Shown here: in pieces, positions 44,610-53,839 of the stretch
How the letters are laid out: each line of letters opens with the position of its first letter
Position numbering within the stretch: position 1 is the first letter of the stretch
Assembly (NCBI RefSeq): GCF_902141855.1
Contig: NZ_CABFVH010000003.1
Location: forward strand, 186,001-250,000
Direction: 5' to 3'
Length of the DNA: 64,000 bases
DNA from: Methylobacterium dankookense
Lineage (GTDB): Bacteria > Pseudomonadota > Alphaproteobacteria > Rhizobiales > Beijerinckiaceae
Made by a program: the position numbers and the translations under genes
The notes under the pieces: model-generated
What the model saw: only the letters and a program-made list of their open reading frames with translations
What the model was told of the DNA's origin: nothing
Database searches by the model: none

Positions 44610-45341
44610 ATGCGCGTCGCCGATTTCCTCCCCGCGGCCGATCAACTGCCGCTCGCCGATCTGCCGACCCTCGCCGGGGATGGCGGCCTCGTCGTGGTCG
44701 CGCCGCATCCCGACGACGAAAGCCTCGGCTGCGGTGGCCTGATCGCCGAGGCGCGCCGGCTCGGGCGCGCGGTGCGCCTCGTCGTGGTCAGCGACGGCTG
44801 CGGCTCGCACACCCATTCGAAGACCCATCCGCCGGAGCGCCTGCGGCGTTTACGCGAGGAGGAGACCCTGCGCGCGGTGGCCCTGCTCGGCCTCGCCGCG
44901 GGCGACGTCCGCTTCCTGCGCCTGCCCGACGCGCATGTGCCGAGCGCCGGGCCGGAGGCCGAGGCGGCGGCGCAAGCCGTGGCCGAGGCCGCGCGCGATT
45001 GCGCGGCGAGCGCCGTCTTCGTGACTTGGCGCCACGACCCGCATTGCGACCATCAGGCCTCCGCCGCGATCGTGCGGCTCGCCCGGCCGAAGCTCGGCCC
45101 GGCGCGGGTCTACGAATACCCGGTCTGGGGCTGGACCCTGCCGCCCGACACCGATGTCGGACCGGCACCGCAGGGCTACCGCCTCGACGTCTCCGCCCAT
45201 CAGACGGCGAAACGCGAGGCCGTCTACGCCCACGCCTCGCAGACCACCGACCTGATCCAGGACGATCCCACCGGCTTCCGCCTGGAATCCGCGATGATCG
45301 ATCGCCTGTGCGGGCCGTTCGAGCGCTTCGTCACCGTCTAG
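44610..45341 (+). CDS. PIG-L/LmbE-family deacetylase
   Basis: The 243-residue protein has the zinc-binding VVAPHPDDESLGCGGLIAEA (HPDDE) and a second metal/catalytic His region in TWRHDPHCDHQASAA. VRLVVVSDGCGSHTHS carries the next conserved Ser. The family de-N-acetylates sugars, as in GlcNAc-PI or mycothiol-type substrates. Its stop is 6 bp before the GT2 gene, so the two probably build a cell-surface glycan together. Confidence 0.9.
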   Translation: MRVADFLPAADQLPLADLPTLAGDGGLVVVAPHPDDESLGCGGLIAEARRLGRAVRLVVVSDGCGSHTHSKTHPPERLRRLREEETLRAVALLGLAAGDVRFLRLPDAHVPSAGPEAEAAAQAVAEAARDCAASAVFVTWRHDPHCDHQASAAIVRLARPKLGPARVYEYPVWGWTLPPDTDVGPAPQGYRLDVSAHQTAKREAVYAHASQTTDLIQDDPTGFRLESAMIDRLCGPFERFVTV

Positions 45342-45347
45342 AGCCTC

Positions 45348-46196
45348 ATGAGCACCAGCGTCATCACCCTGAACAAGGGGCGCCGCGCGCATCTCCTGCG
45401 CGTGATCGAGGGACTGTCCCGAGGCGAAGCGCCGGACGAGCTCGTCGTGGTCGAGATGGGGGGCGACGACGCGCCCCTGCCGGAGCCCGGCTTTCCCGTA
45501 AGGCGGATCTTCCTCGACCGGGGCGACCTGCCGCTCGCCGCCGCCCGCAATGCCGGCCGGCAGGCGGCGCGGGGGGACATCCTCGTCTATCTCGACGTGG
45601 ACTGCATCCCCTCCCCCGACCTCGTCGCGGGCCTGACGGCGAGCGCCGCGGCACATGACGGGCTGATCTGCTGCGCCGTCTCCTACCTGCCCGCGGGCGC
45701 CGTACGGGACGGCTGGCGCGCGGCGGATCTCGACGCGGCCGGCCGGCTCCACCCGGTCCGGCACTTCCCCGAGCATGGCGTCGTGCCCGCGCCGCAGCCC
45801 GGCCTGTTCTGGTCGCTCGCCTTCGCGGTGCGGGCCGCGACCTGGGACCGGCTCGGCGGCTTCGACGAGAGCTTCGACGGCTACGGCGCCGAGGATACCG
45901 ACTTCGCCTTCCGCGCCGCCGCGGCCGGCGTGCCGATCCTGTTCGCGGGCGGCGCCCATGCCTGGCACCAGCACCACCCGGCCTACGACCCGCCGCTGCA
46001 GCACTTCGCCGACATCGTGCGCAACGCCGCCCGCTTCCGGGACCGCCACGGCTTCTGGCCGATGGACGGCTGGCTCGACGCCTTCGCCCGCCTCGGCCTG
46101 GTCGAGCCCGACCGCGCGGCCGGCCTCACGGTGCGCCGCCAGCCGACCCCGGAGGAGATCGCCGCGGCCCGCCTCCCCGACGACCGGCCGTTCTGA
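45348..46196 (+). CDS. GT2-family glycosyltransferase
   Basis: The 282-residue protein has the GT-A nucleotide-sugar fold: SVITLNKGRRAHLLRVIEGL, then ARNAGRQAARGDILVYLDVD with the DxD metal motif (DVDC), then LFWSLAFAVRAATWDRLGGF and the acceptor ED in GYGAEDTDFAFR. No membrane segment. It is probably a cytoplasmic or membrane-associated sugar transferase working with the preceding deacetylase. Confidence 0.88.
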   Translation: MSTSVITLNKGRRAHLLRVIEGLSRGEAPDELVVVEMGGDDAPLPEPGFPVRRIFLDRGDLPLAAARNAGRQAARGDILVYLDVDCIPSPDLVAGLTASAAAHDGLICCAVSYLPAGAVRDGWRAADLDAAGRLHPVRHFPEHGVVPAPQPGLFWSLAFAVRAATWDRLGGFDESFDGYGAEDTDFAFRAAAAGVPILFAGGAHAWHQHHPAYDPPLQHFADIVRNAARFRDRHGFWPMDGWLDAFARLGLVEPDRAAGLTVRRQPTPEEIAAARLPDDRPF

Positions 46197-46895
46197 GGGA
46201 CAGGGTGAGGGATGAGAATTGTCAGGATGGGGCGTCGATCGACCCGCTTCACCGTTGCGCCTTCTCCGCTGAGTTCTCGACCCTCACCCCAACCCTCTCC
46301 CGAACGGGAGAGGGGGCCTGTCGCGGTTTGCACGCATCCGAGGACAGCACACGTGCTTTCGGCCCCGCGCGGATTGTCCGCCGGGGGCATGGCTGGCGCG
46401 GTCGGGGTGACGCGGGACGCCGCGGAGCCCTGAACGCAACGTTGCAAAGCCGGCTCCCCGGCGTCCCGCGGATGAGGGCCGATCGCTCGGTGTCCCATCC
46501 GTCTTGTCGTCGCGGTGTCTGTCCCGGCGTGATCCGACCTCGCTGACTGCCGCTGGCCGGATCCGGGTCCTGGATCAGGACTGAGCCCCGTGCACGCTGA
46601 CATACGCCCGTTCGGCGCGAGGCCCGCCTCGTAGTGGGTCGGGCCGGCGAGACTCTGGCGGTCGCCCAGGCCGGGGTCGGGGCGGGAGCATTTCCTCAGC
46701 CCGCCGCGCGCCCCTGTCCGAGCCGACCTTGCGTCGGCACGCCGCCTGGGGCACCGGCCGGAACCGAGGCCGGCGACGCGGGCACCGCCCCGCCGTCCGC
46801 GCCCGCTCCGGTCGGTCCCCGGTGCAGGCCCCCGTGAGACACCGTTCGGTGCCGGGCGGCAGGTGCGGGCAAATGAGCACAAAACAGGAACATTG
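46197..46895. other. ~700-bp gene-free interval
   Basis: It holds the inverted repeat at 46273-46317. Otherwise the open frames are short and Arg/Pro/Gly-rich, with no homology signature or sensible start. It lies between the convergent GT2 gene and the acyl-CoA synthetase-GNAT gene. Confidence 0.5.
46273..46317. repeat. Dispersed inverted repeat, copy 2
   Basis: It starts GTTCTCGACCCTCACCCC and contains CCCTCTCCCG/CGGGAGAGGG around a 2-base loop (AA), about 80 bp after the GT2 stop. The first copy lies at 16-60. The pairing is stronger here than in copy 1. Confidence 0.6.
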
Positions 46896-49595
46896 TCAAG
46901 GCGCGGCCTGCGCCGGCTCGGTCTTCAGCGTCAGGCGCACCGTGACCATGCCGGCATCCTCCGGGTCCGGCCGCTGCACGAAGCCGAGGCGGCGGCAGAC
47001 GGAGAGCATCGGCCGGTTCTCGGCGAGCACGGAGCCCTCGACGCGGGCGATCCCTTGCGCGCGCGCCCAGTCGATCATCAGCCGCATCAGCGCGTAGGCG
47101 AGACCGGTGCCGCGGGCCTCGGAGCGGACGAGGATCGCGAACTCGCCCGATTCACCGTTGGCGTCGGCATGGAGGCGCACGGCGCCGAGCATGCGGCGGC
47201 CCTCCTCCATCTCCGTCTCGTCGAGGGCGACGAAGGCGATGGCGCGGGCGTAGTCGAGCTGGGTGAGCCGGGCGAGGAAGGCGTGGCTGAACTCGCGCAC
47301 GGGCGCGAAGAAGCGCAGGCGCACATCCTCCGGATCGACGGTGGCGAAGAAGGCGCGGAACAGCGGCTCGTCCTCGGGCCGGACCGGGCGCACCTGGATG
47401 GTGCGGCCCTTGAACGTCAGGCTGCGCACCCATTCCGTCGGATAGGGGCGGATGGCGAAGCGCGGATGGCCACGGCCGCTGCGCCCCTCCGGATAGCCGC
47501 GCCCGATCCGCACCCGCGCGTCGAGGGCGACGACGCCGGTCTCGTCGGCGAGCAGCGGGTTGATGTCGAGCTCGCGCACCTGCGGCAGGTCGGCGGCGAG
47601 CTGGGCGAGCTTGACCAGGGTCAGCGCCACGGCACGCATGTCCACGGCCGGCACGTCGCGATAGGCGGAGAGGCGGCGCGACACGCGCGTGCGGCCGATC
47701 AGGTCCTCGGCGAGGGCGAGGTCGAGGGGCGGCAGGCCGAGCGCCCGGTCGTCGATCACCTCGACCGCGGTGCCGCCGCGCCCGAACACCACCACCGGCC
47801 CGAAGGTCGGATCCTCGGCGAGCCCCGCGATCAGCTCGCGGCGGCGCCCCTTGCGCACCATCGGCTGCACGGCGAAGCCCGTGATGCGGGCGTCCGGCCG
47901 CTCGCGCCGGGCGCGGGCGAGGATGCTCTGGGCGGCGGCGCGCACGTCGATCTCGCTGGTGAGGTCGAGATGCACGCCGCCGATATCGGATTTGTGCACC
48001 ACGTCCGGCGAGACGACCTTGAGCGCCACCGCCCCGCCCCCGGCGATGACCGGCCAGGCAGCGGCGGCGGCCGCGTCGATGTCGGGGGCGAGGGTGAGGG
48101 GCACCGAGGCGATGTCGTAGGCCTCGAGCAGCTCCATCACCGCGATCGGGTCGAGCCAGGCCGCGCCCTGCCGCAGGGCCCGGGCGACGATGCCGCGCGC
48201 GGCCTGGACGTCGGCATGGAAGTCCCGCGGCAGCGAATCGGGCGTGCGCATCAGGTCGTCCTGCGCCTCGCGGTAATGCACGAGGTGGAGGAAGCCCTCG
48301 ATCGCCTCCGAATCCGTGGAGAAGCGCGGGATGCCGGCCTCGGCGAGCACCTCGCCCGCGGCGACGTCGTCCCCGAGCGAGATGGCGAAGACCGGCTTGC
48401 GGCGGGTCTGCCCGGCGCGGACGCGCTTGGCCGTCTCGGCGATGGCGGCGGCGACGGAGGCCGCCCCCGAGCGGGCGGTCGGCACGTGGATCGCGAGCAC
48501 CGCGTCGTTGGCCTTGTCGAGGAGCAGGGGCTCAAGGGCCGCGGCATAGGCCGGCCCGTCCGCCTCGATGCCGAGGTCGATCGGGTTCTCGGCCGGAAAG
48601 CCGTCGACGGGGGTGACGCCGGCGAGCGTCCCGCCCCGGTCGGCCAGGCGGTCGGCGGCGAGCTGGCCGACGCCGTCGCCGTTGGCCAGGATCGCGAGGC
48701 GGCGGCCCGGGAAGGGCCGCTGCCGGCCCAGCGTCTCGACGGCGGCGAACATCTCGTCGAGGTTCTGCACGGCGAGGAGGCCCGCCCGCCGGAAGGCCGC
48801 GGCGTAGACCGCGTCGGGCTTGGCGAGCGCGCCCGTATGGGTGACGGTCTCGCGCCGGTCCGGCCGGTGGCGCCCGCTGCGCAGCACCACCACGGGCTTG
48901 GCGCGGGCGGCGGCCCGGGCGGCCGACATGAAGCGGCGCGCCTCCGCGATCTCGTCGAGGCAGAGCAGGATCGCCCGGGTGCGGAAATCGCCCGCGAAAT
49001 GGTCGAGGCAATCGGCCACGTCCACGTCGCAGGCGCTGCCGAGCGCCAGCGCCGCCGAGAGGCCGATCCCGTGCCCGCGCGCCCATTCCACGATCGCCGC
49101 CGCCACCGTGCCGGAGGTGGAGACCAGGGCGAGGTCGCCGGGCGCCGGCATGTGCGCGAACAGGCTGGCATTGAGCTTCAGCGCCGGCACCACCAGCCCC
49201 GCGCTGTCGGGCCCGAGCAGGCGCAGGCCGTGGCGGCGGGCGGCGGCCCGGGCGAGCGGCCCCGGATCCTCCGGGCCGGTGCCGAGCCCGGCGGTGAGGA
49301 TCAGGCCTGCGCGGGCCCCGACCCGGCCGGCATCCGCGACGATCCCCGGCACCGCCGCGGGCGGGGCGGCGATCACCACGAGGTCCGGCGGCTCGGCGAG
49401 GTCCGAGACCTGGGCGACGCAGGGGTAGCCTGCGACCGCGTCATGGCTCGGGTTCACCGGCAGGACCGGCCCGGCGAATCCGGCCGCGCGCAGGTTCTCC
49501 AGGACGGCGCGCCCGAGGGAGCCCTCGCGCGCGCCGGCCCCGACCAGGGCAACGGACCGCGGCGCCAGAAGCGCGTCGAACCGGTATGTGCTCAC
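46896..49595 (-). CDS. Bifunctional NDP-forming acyl-CoA synthetase/GNAT acetyltransferase (Pat-like)
   Basis: The 899-residue protein has three parts. Residues ~1-460 are the CoA-binding and succinyl-CoA-ligase-like domains (SVALVGAGAREGSLGRAVLE, FPAENPIDLGIEADGPAYA). ~480-700 is an ATP-grasp domain (GGAVALKVVSPDVVHKSDIG). The last ~180 are a GNAT domain (EFAILVRSEARGTGLAYALM, EGSVLAENRPMLSVCRRLGF). The domain order is that of the lysine acetyltransferase Pat/YfiQ, which acetylates and switches off acetyl-CoA synthetase. The conserved His in the ligase part was not checked. Confidence 0.92.
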   Translation of the reverse strand: MSTYRFDALLAPRSVALVGAGAREGSLGRAVLENLRAAGFAGPVLPVNPSHDAVAGYPCVAQVSDLAEPPDLVVIAAPPAAVPGIVADAGRVGARAGLILTAGLGTGPEDPGPLARAAARRHGLRLLGPDSAGLVVPALKLNASLFAHMPAPGDLALVSTSGTVAAAIVEWARGHGIGLSAALALGSACDVDVADCLDHFAGDFRTRAILLCLDEIAEARRFMSAARAAARAKPVVVLRSGRHRPDRRETVTHTGALAKPDAVYAAAFRRAGLLAVQNLDEMFAAVETLGRQRPFPGRRLAILANGDGVGQLAADRLADRGGTLAGVTPVDGFPAENPIDLGIEADGPAYAAALEPLLLDKANDAVLAIHVPTARSGAASVAAAIAETAKRVRAGQTRRKPVFAISLGDDVAAGEVLAEAGIPRFSTDSEAIEGFLHLVHYREAQDDLMRTPDSLPRDFHADVQAARGIVARALRQGAAWLDPIAVMELLEAYDIASVPLTLAPDIDAAAAAAWPVIAGGGAVALKVVSPDVVHKSDIGGVHLDLTSEIDVRAAAQSILARARRERPDARITGFAVQPMVRKGRRRELIAGLAEDPTFGPVVVFGRGGTAVEVIDDRALGLPPLDLALAEDLIGRTRVSRRLSAYRDVPAVDMRAVALTLVKLAQLAADLPQVRELDINPLLADETGVVALDARVRIGRGYPEGRSGRGHPRFAIRPYPTEWVRSLTFKGRTIQVRPVRPEDEPLFRAFFATVDPEDVRLRFFAPVREFSHAFLARLTQLDYARAIAFVALDETEMEEGRRMLGAVRLHADANGESGEFAILVRSEARGTGLAYALMRLMIDWARAQGIARVEGSVLAENRPMLSVCRRLGFVQRPDPEDAGMVTVRLTLKTEPAQAAP

Positions 49596-49917
49596 GCCCG
49601 TCCCTCCTCGCCCGCGCGGCGCCCGCGCAGCCCGTGCCGGATGCCGGGCCCGGCCGGCGGACCCGGCGGGAAGATGGGTCGCAAGGCGGCCCGCGTCACC
49701 CGGATCGGCGCGGTTTAAACCCCCGCCGCCGGGGCGGTGCTGCAGCGCATCAACAGTCGATGCGGATTGGGAGATCTATCAGTTTTATCTATTGCTAAAA
49801 GATAGCGGACATCATAGTAGCTCGCAATCGACAACCTTGAATGTGCCGCGCATCGCAGGGCATCCATCCCGGCCTGCGCGTCGTCATGTGTTATGGGTAT
49901 CGGGGGGAAAATTGCAG

Positions 49918-50346
49918 ATGTCCGACGACAGCGGCTTTGCGCCGGACTACATCGCGCTCGCGTCAGAGATCGTGTCGGCCTTCGTCGCCAACAACTCAGT
50001 TCCTGTCGCCGAGCTGCCCGGGCTCATCGCCTCGGTCCACGCAACCCTGAGTGGCCTCGACAATCCCACCGCCGAGCCCGCCGCGCTGACGCCGGCCGTC
50101 TCGATCAAGCGCTCGATCACGCCCGACTACCTCGTCTGCCTGGAGGACGGGAAGAAGTTCAAGTCGCTGAAGCGGCACCTGCGCAGCCGCTACGGCCTGT
50201 CGCCGGAGGAGTACCGCGCGCGCTGGAACCTCGCGCCCGACTACCCGATGGTCGCGCCGAACTACGCCGCCGCCCGCTCCGAGCTCGCCCGCACGATGGG
50301 CCTCGGCCAGCAGCGCCGAAAGCGCCGGACCGGCACCGAGGACTGA
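49918..50346 (+). CDS. MucR/Ros-family regulator with incomplete zinc site
   Basis: ATG 49918, 142 residues. N-terminal dimerisation region APDYIALASEIVSAFVANNS; DNA-binding region from SITPDYLVCLEDGKKFKSLK to RYGLSPEEYRARWNLAPDYP. In Ros the zinc is held by C-x2-C-x9-H-x4-H; here the second Cys is Asp77 and the second His is Tyr92 (R91 beside it), leaving only C74 and H87. Some MucR proteins of Rhizobiales fold without zinc. A second paralogue is at 58100. It is preceded by ~320 gene-free bp with AT-rich stretches where MucR proteins typically autoregulate. Confidence 0.9.
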   Translation: MSDDSGFAPDYIALASEIVSAFVANNSVPVAELPGLIASVHATLSGLDNPTAEPAALTPAVSIKRSITPDYLVCLEDGKKFKSLKRHLRSRYGLSPEEYRARWNLAPDYPMVAPNYAAARSELARTMGLGQQRRKRRTGTED

Positions 50347-50556
50347 TCCTCGGCGCGATCCACAGGCAAGGCGGCCACGCCGCGGATGGGGCCAGGGCCG
50401 GCAAAGGCCCGACCGCTCAAGGATTTGCAGGCACTTCGAGCCGGCGGCGCGGTCCGCGCCCGGCGGGCCCGTTAGAGAACGGGCAAGCATCGGCTGCGAT
50501 CACCGCTTGCGTGCCCGCTCCCCGGACGGGGGCGGCCCCCGTCGCGAGCGCGCTGC

Positions 50557-51330
50557 ATGAAGCGGTCCGAAGCCCGCCCTCCCAATCTCGTCGCCCGGCT
50601 GTTCTGGACGAGCGTCGTCGCCTGCCCCGTGGCCTTCGCCTACGGGCCGCCCGGGCTCGCCGCGGCGGGGGCGGCGTTCGGGCTCGTGCTCCTGCGCCAT
50701 GTCGACCGGCCCCGCCGCTTCCGGGCCCGGGTCCGGCGCGTCGCCCGGGCCCATGCGCGCACGCTGGCGCTGCGGCGGCGGCAGGAATGCTTCGTGGACG
50801 CCTACGGCAACGAGATCCGCGACGGCTGGCTGCGCGAGTGCGACTACTTCCTCGACCGCACGGTGCTGCCCCAGCTCGCGCCGGCCTTCCCCGATTACGT
50901 GGAGGCCCGCCGGGCGGAGGCGCTCGCCGTGGTCGAGGCGGTGGCGGGCTCCGTCGCGCTGCCCGACGAGACGACGATGCCCGAGGACGGGATCGGCTAC
51001 GAGCGCTTCTGCCTCGCCCGGCTGCGCGCGGCCGGCTGGCGGGTGCACCCGACGCCCGCGAGCGGCGACCAGGGCGCCGACATCGTGGCGAGCCGTGGCG
51101 GGTTGCGCCTCGTCCTGCAATGCAAGCGCTACGGCAAGCCGGTCGGCAACGCCGCGGTGCAGGAGGCGGCGGCGGCCCGCGGCTACTGGGAGGCGGATGC
51201 GGCGGCGGTGGTCTCGAATGCGGGCTTCACGCCCGCCGCCCGCAAGCTCGCCGCGGCCACCGGCGTGGCGCTCCTGCACCACGACGACCTCGACGACCTG
51301 CACGAACAGGATCTCCCCGCCGAGGCGTGA
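50557..51330 (+). CDS. Membrane-anchored Mrr-like restriction endonuclease-fold protein
   Basis: The 257-residue protein has one or two N-terminal hydrophobic segments (LFWTSVVACPVAFAYGPPGL, AAGAAFGLVLL), then a basic Arg-rich linker, then a C-terminal PD-(D/E)xK Mrr_cat-type domain: TPASGDQGADIVASRGGLRL, LVLQCKRYGKPVGNAAVQEA, and AAVVSNAGFTPAARKLAA. The D and QxK residues of the nuclease site are visible (GADIV, QCKRY). Anchoring to the membrane with no methylase nearby is unlike classical Mrr. It may act in DNA turnover or defence; that is inference. Confidence 0.85.
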   Translation: MKRSEARPPNLVARLFWTSVVACPVAFAYGPPGLAAAGAAFGLVLLRHVDRPRRFRARVRRVARAHARTLALRRRQECFVDAYGNEIRDGWLRECDYFLDRTVLPQLAPAFPDYVEARRAEALAVVEAVAGSVALPDETTMPEDGIGYERFCLARLRAAGWRVHPTPASGDQGADIVASRGGLRLVLQCKRYGKPVGNAAVQEAAAARGYWEADAAAVVSNAGFTPAARKLAAATGVALLHHDDLDDLHEQDLPAEA

Positions 51331-51338
51331 AGGTCCTG

Positions 51339-51441
51339 GGATCCCAAAGGGATCATCCCTTTGGTGGGGTGTCGGGGCGAAGCCCTGATGGGAAACCTCA
51401 GGGCTTCGCCCTGGACCCGCGAGAGGGATGATCCCTCTCGA
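51339..51441 (+). repeat. 103-bp triple-hairpin repeat, copy B
   Basis: Forward copy of the element at 34671-34773, nearly identical to that copy's reverse complement. It fills the 119-bp gap between the Mrr-like gene and the convergent D-Ala-D-Ala carboxypeptidase gene. Confidence 0.85.
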
Positions 51442-51449
51442 CTCCCGGA

Positions 51450-52946
51450 TCACTCGTCGGCCTGGGCCTTCTTGGCGGCCGGCTTGGCGGGCTTCTGCGC
51501 CGGCTTGGCGGCTGCCTTCGCGGCCGGCTTGGCAGCAGGCTTGGCGGCAGGCTTTGCCCCCGGCATCGCCGGCGCCTCGACCGAGGTATAGGCCGTCGCG
51601 CTCTGCGGCAGGGCGCCCTGCGGCTTCTTCGGCGCGGGCTTGGCCGCCGCGCGGGTGGCGGCCGGCTTCTCGGCCTTGCCCGCCGCCTTGGCCTGGGCGG
51701 CCTTCTCGGCCCGGGCCGCCTGCACCTGGCGGGCGGCCTCCTTGGCGGCCTCGCGCTTGGCCTTGGCGGCCTCGAGCTTGGCCTGGCGCGCCTCGGCGGC
51801 GGCGGTCTTGGCCGCATTCTCCTGCTGGGCGAGCAGCGCCTCGCCCTCCGCCGGATCGCGCCCGATCCAGACCGCGATCGGCTGCAGCGGCGCGCGCGGC
51901 GGCAGGGTCCGGTTGCGGAGCGCGGTGCTGCTGAAGGCGGCCATGGCGGCGGCCGGCGAGGAGGCGGCGGTGGCGCCCATGAACTGGGCCACCGCCCCGT
52001 CGGCGCCGCTGGCCGCGATCGCCCCCGGACCCTCGTCGATCGGCGGCGCTTTCTTGCCCCCGCAGATATAGGGGCGCATGTCGGGCGGGGCGGGGCTCGC
52101 CGAGGGACTCAAGGATTCGAGGCTCTGGCTCGTCCAGCTGGGCCCCTGCGTGAAGGCGTAGTCGAACAGGTCCGCGGTCTTGAGGTCGCGCTCGCGCGCG
52201 CTCGGCTGGCCCATCACCACGGCGACGATCCGGCGGCCGTTGCGGGTGGCGCTCGCCACCACGTTGAAGCCGCCCGAGCAGATGAAGCCGGTCTTCATGC
52301 CGTCGGCGCCCGCGTAGCGCCCGAGCAGGCCGTTGTGGTTGGCCATCACCGCCTTGCCGAACTGGATCGCCGAGATCGAGAACAGGTCGCGCGAGTCGGG
52401 GAAGTCGCGCATCAGGGCGCGGGCGAGCACGGCCATGTCGCGGGCCGAGGTCCATTGCTGGGCGTCGGGCAGGCCGTTCGGGTTGGTCCAGCGGCTCTCG
52501 CGCATGCCGATGCGCTGGCCGGTCTCGTTCATCATCGCGGCAAAGTTCTCGACCGAGCCGCCGAGGCTCTCGCCGATCGCCCAGGCCACGTCGTTGGCCG
52601 ACTTGACCATGATGATCTTGAGGGCGTTGTCGAGGGTGAGCTGCGTGCCCGGCCGGAACCCCATCTTCGAGGGCGGCTCGGCGGCGGCAGCGGGCGAGAT
52701 GGTGATCAGGCTGCCCAGCGAGGCCCGGCCCTGCCGCACCATGTCGAGGGCGACGTAGGCGGTCATCAGCTTGGTGATCGAGGCCGGGTACCAGGGATCG
52801 GTCGCCGCCTGCCCGTAGATCACCTTGCCGGAATCCACGTCCACGACCAGGATCGGCGCTGGCGCGGCCTGCGCCGCACCCGCGGCGACGAGGCCCGCGA
52901 GCGCCGCGAACGCGCCGGTGAGACGCCTCAGGATTCGGTTCGACAT
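51450..52946 (-). CDS. D-alanyl-D-alanine carboxypeptidase, PBP5/6-like, with Ala/Lys/Pro tail
   Basis: The 498-residue protein has a signal peptide (MSNRILRRLTGAFAALAGLV), then the serine-peptidase motifs S56-ITK59, S116-A-N118 and K218-T-G220. It trims the terminal D-Ala of peptidoglycan stem peptides in the periplasm. The C-terminal third is not the amphipathic anchor of PBP5: from about residue 365 the sequence is Ala/Lys/Glu-rich, then Pro/Ala/Lys repeats (KPAAKPAAKPAAKAAAKPAQ), histone-H1-like. That tail may bind the cell wall or be disordered. Confidence 0.93.
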   Translation of the reverse strand: MSNRILRRLTGAFAALAGLVAAGAAQAAPAPILVVDVDSGKVIYGQAATDPWYPASITKLMTAYVALDMVRQGRASLGSLITISPAAAAEPPSKMGFRPGTQLTLDNALKIIMVKSANDVAWAIGESLGGSVENFAAMMNETGQRIGMRESRWTNPNGLPDAQQWTSARDMAVLARALMRDFPDSRDLFSISAIQFGKAVMANHNGLLGRYAGADGMKTGFICSGGFNVVASATRNGRRIVAVVMGQPSARERDLKTADLFDYAFTQGPSWTSQSLESLSPSASPAPPDMRPYICGGKKAPPIDEGPGAIAASGADGAVAQFMGATAASSPAAAMAAFSSTALRNRTLPPRAPLQPIAVWIGRDPAEGEALLAQQENAAKTAAAEARQAKLEAAKAKREAAKEAARQVQAARAEKAAQAKAAGKAEKPAATRAAAKPAPKKPQGALPQSATAYTSVEAPAMPGAKPAAKPAAKPAAKAAAKPAQKPAKPAAKKAQADE

Positions 52947-53192
52947 CAGGCCTGACTCTGAGATGCTACGCCGGGGACCGGGAGTTCCGCCGCGCCGCCG
53001 AAGGCTGAGGTAGGACGACGGACACGGCCCGGCGAGCCCGGCCGGATCCGCGCCCCGCCCCGTTTCAACGCGGGCACCGTGGCGAGAGCATGGCAGGCGG
53101 GCTTTTGTCCCCCGGCCGGCCGGAGTGGCGCGAGGCCGGTCCGGCGCTTATGTGCGGTGCGAGAGAGGGCCAGCCGGCCCCACGGCGACGTC

Positions 53193-53825
53193 ATGGCATA
53201 CGCGGTCAAGGAACTGTTCCACACCCTCCAGGGCGAGGGCGCCCAGGCCGGGCGCGCCGCCGTGTTCTGCCGCTTCGCCGGTTGCAACCTCTGGTCCGGC
53301 CGCGAGGAGGACCGCGAGACGGCGGCCTGCCGTTTCTGCGACACCGATTTCGTGGGGCTCGACGGGCCAGGCGGCGGCCGCTTCGCCGATGCGGACCGGC
53401 TGGCCGCGGCGATCGCCGCGACCTGGGAGGGCGGCGCGCATAACCGCTACGTGGTCTTCACCGGGGGCGAGCCCCTGCTCCAGCTCGATGCGGCGCTGAT
53501 CGAGGCGGTCCATGCCCGCGGCTTCGAGATCGCGGTGGAGACCAACGGGACGATCGCCGCGCCCGCGGGCATCGACTGGATCTGCGTCAGCCCCAAGGCC
53601 GGCAACCCGCTGGTGCAGCGCTCGGGCAGCGAGCTGAAGCTCGTCTTCCCACAGGCGGGCCTCGATCCCGAGACCTTCGCCGGGCTCGATTTCCGCCACC
53701 GCTTCCTGCAGCCGATGGACGGGCCGGACCGGGCCGCCCATACCGGCGCGGCGGTCGCCTATTGCCGGACGGATGCGCGCTGGCGCCTCTCGCTCCAGAC
53801 CCACAAGATTCTCGACATCCCGTGA
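53193..53825 (+). CDS. queE: 7-carboxy-7-deazaguanine synthase
   Basis: ATG 53193, 210 residues. A radical SAM enzyme: MAYAVKELFHTLQGEGAQAG is the family start; the cluster region is CRFAGCNLWSG...CRFCDTDF with the CRFC end; VVFTGGEPLLQLD binds SAM, and WICVSPKAGNPLVQRSG follows. It makes the 7-deazaguanine core of queuosine (or archaeosine-type) from CPH4. Start chosen at the family start; the open frame runs ~38 codons further upstream. No preQ1 riboswitch-like element was recognised before it. It converges with the LysR gene at 14 bp. Confidence 0.93.
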   Translation: MAYAVKELFHTLQGEGAQAGRAAVFCRFAGCNLWSGREEDRETAACRFCDTDFVGLDGPGGGRFADADRLAAAIAATWEGGAHNRYVVFTGGEPLLQLDAALIEAVHARGFEIAVETNGTIAAPAGIDWICVSPKAGNPLVQRSGSELKLVFPQAGLDPETFAGLDFRHRFLQPMDGPDRAAHTGAAVAYCRTDARWRLSLQTHKILDIP

Positions 53826-53839
53826 GCTGAGGGGCGTCC

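Noticed and set aside
46863..49718. A 951-codon frame opposite the acyl-CoA synthetase-GNAT gene
   Set aside because: Antisense shadow; the minus-strand product has complete domains and normal composition.
52947..53192. A preQ1-type riboswitch before queE
   Set aside because: No recognisable preQ1 aptamer (short hairpin with A-rich tail) was seen in the 246 bp.
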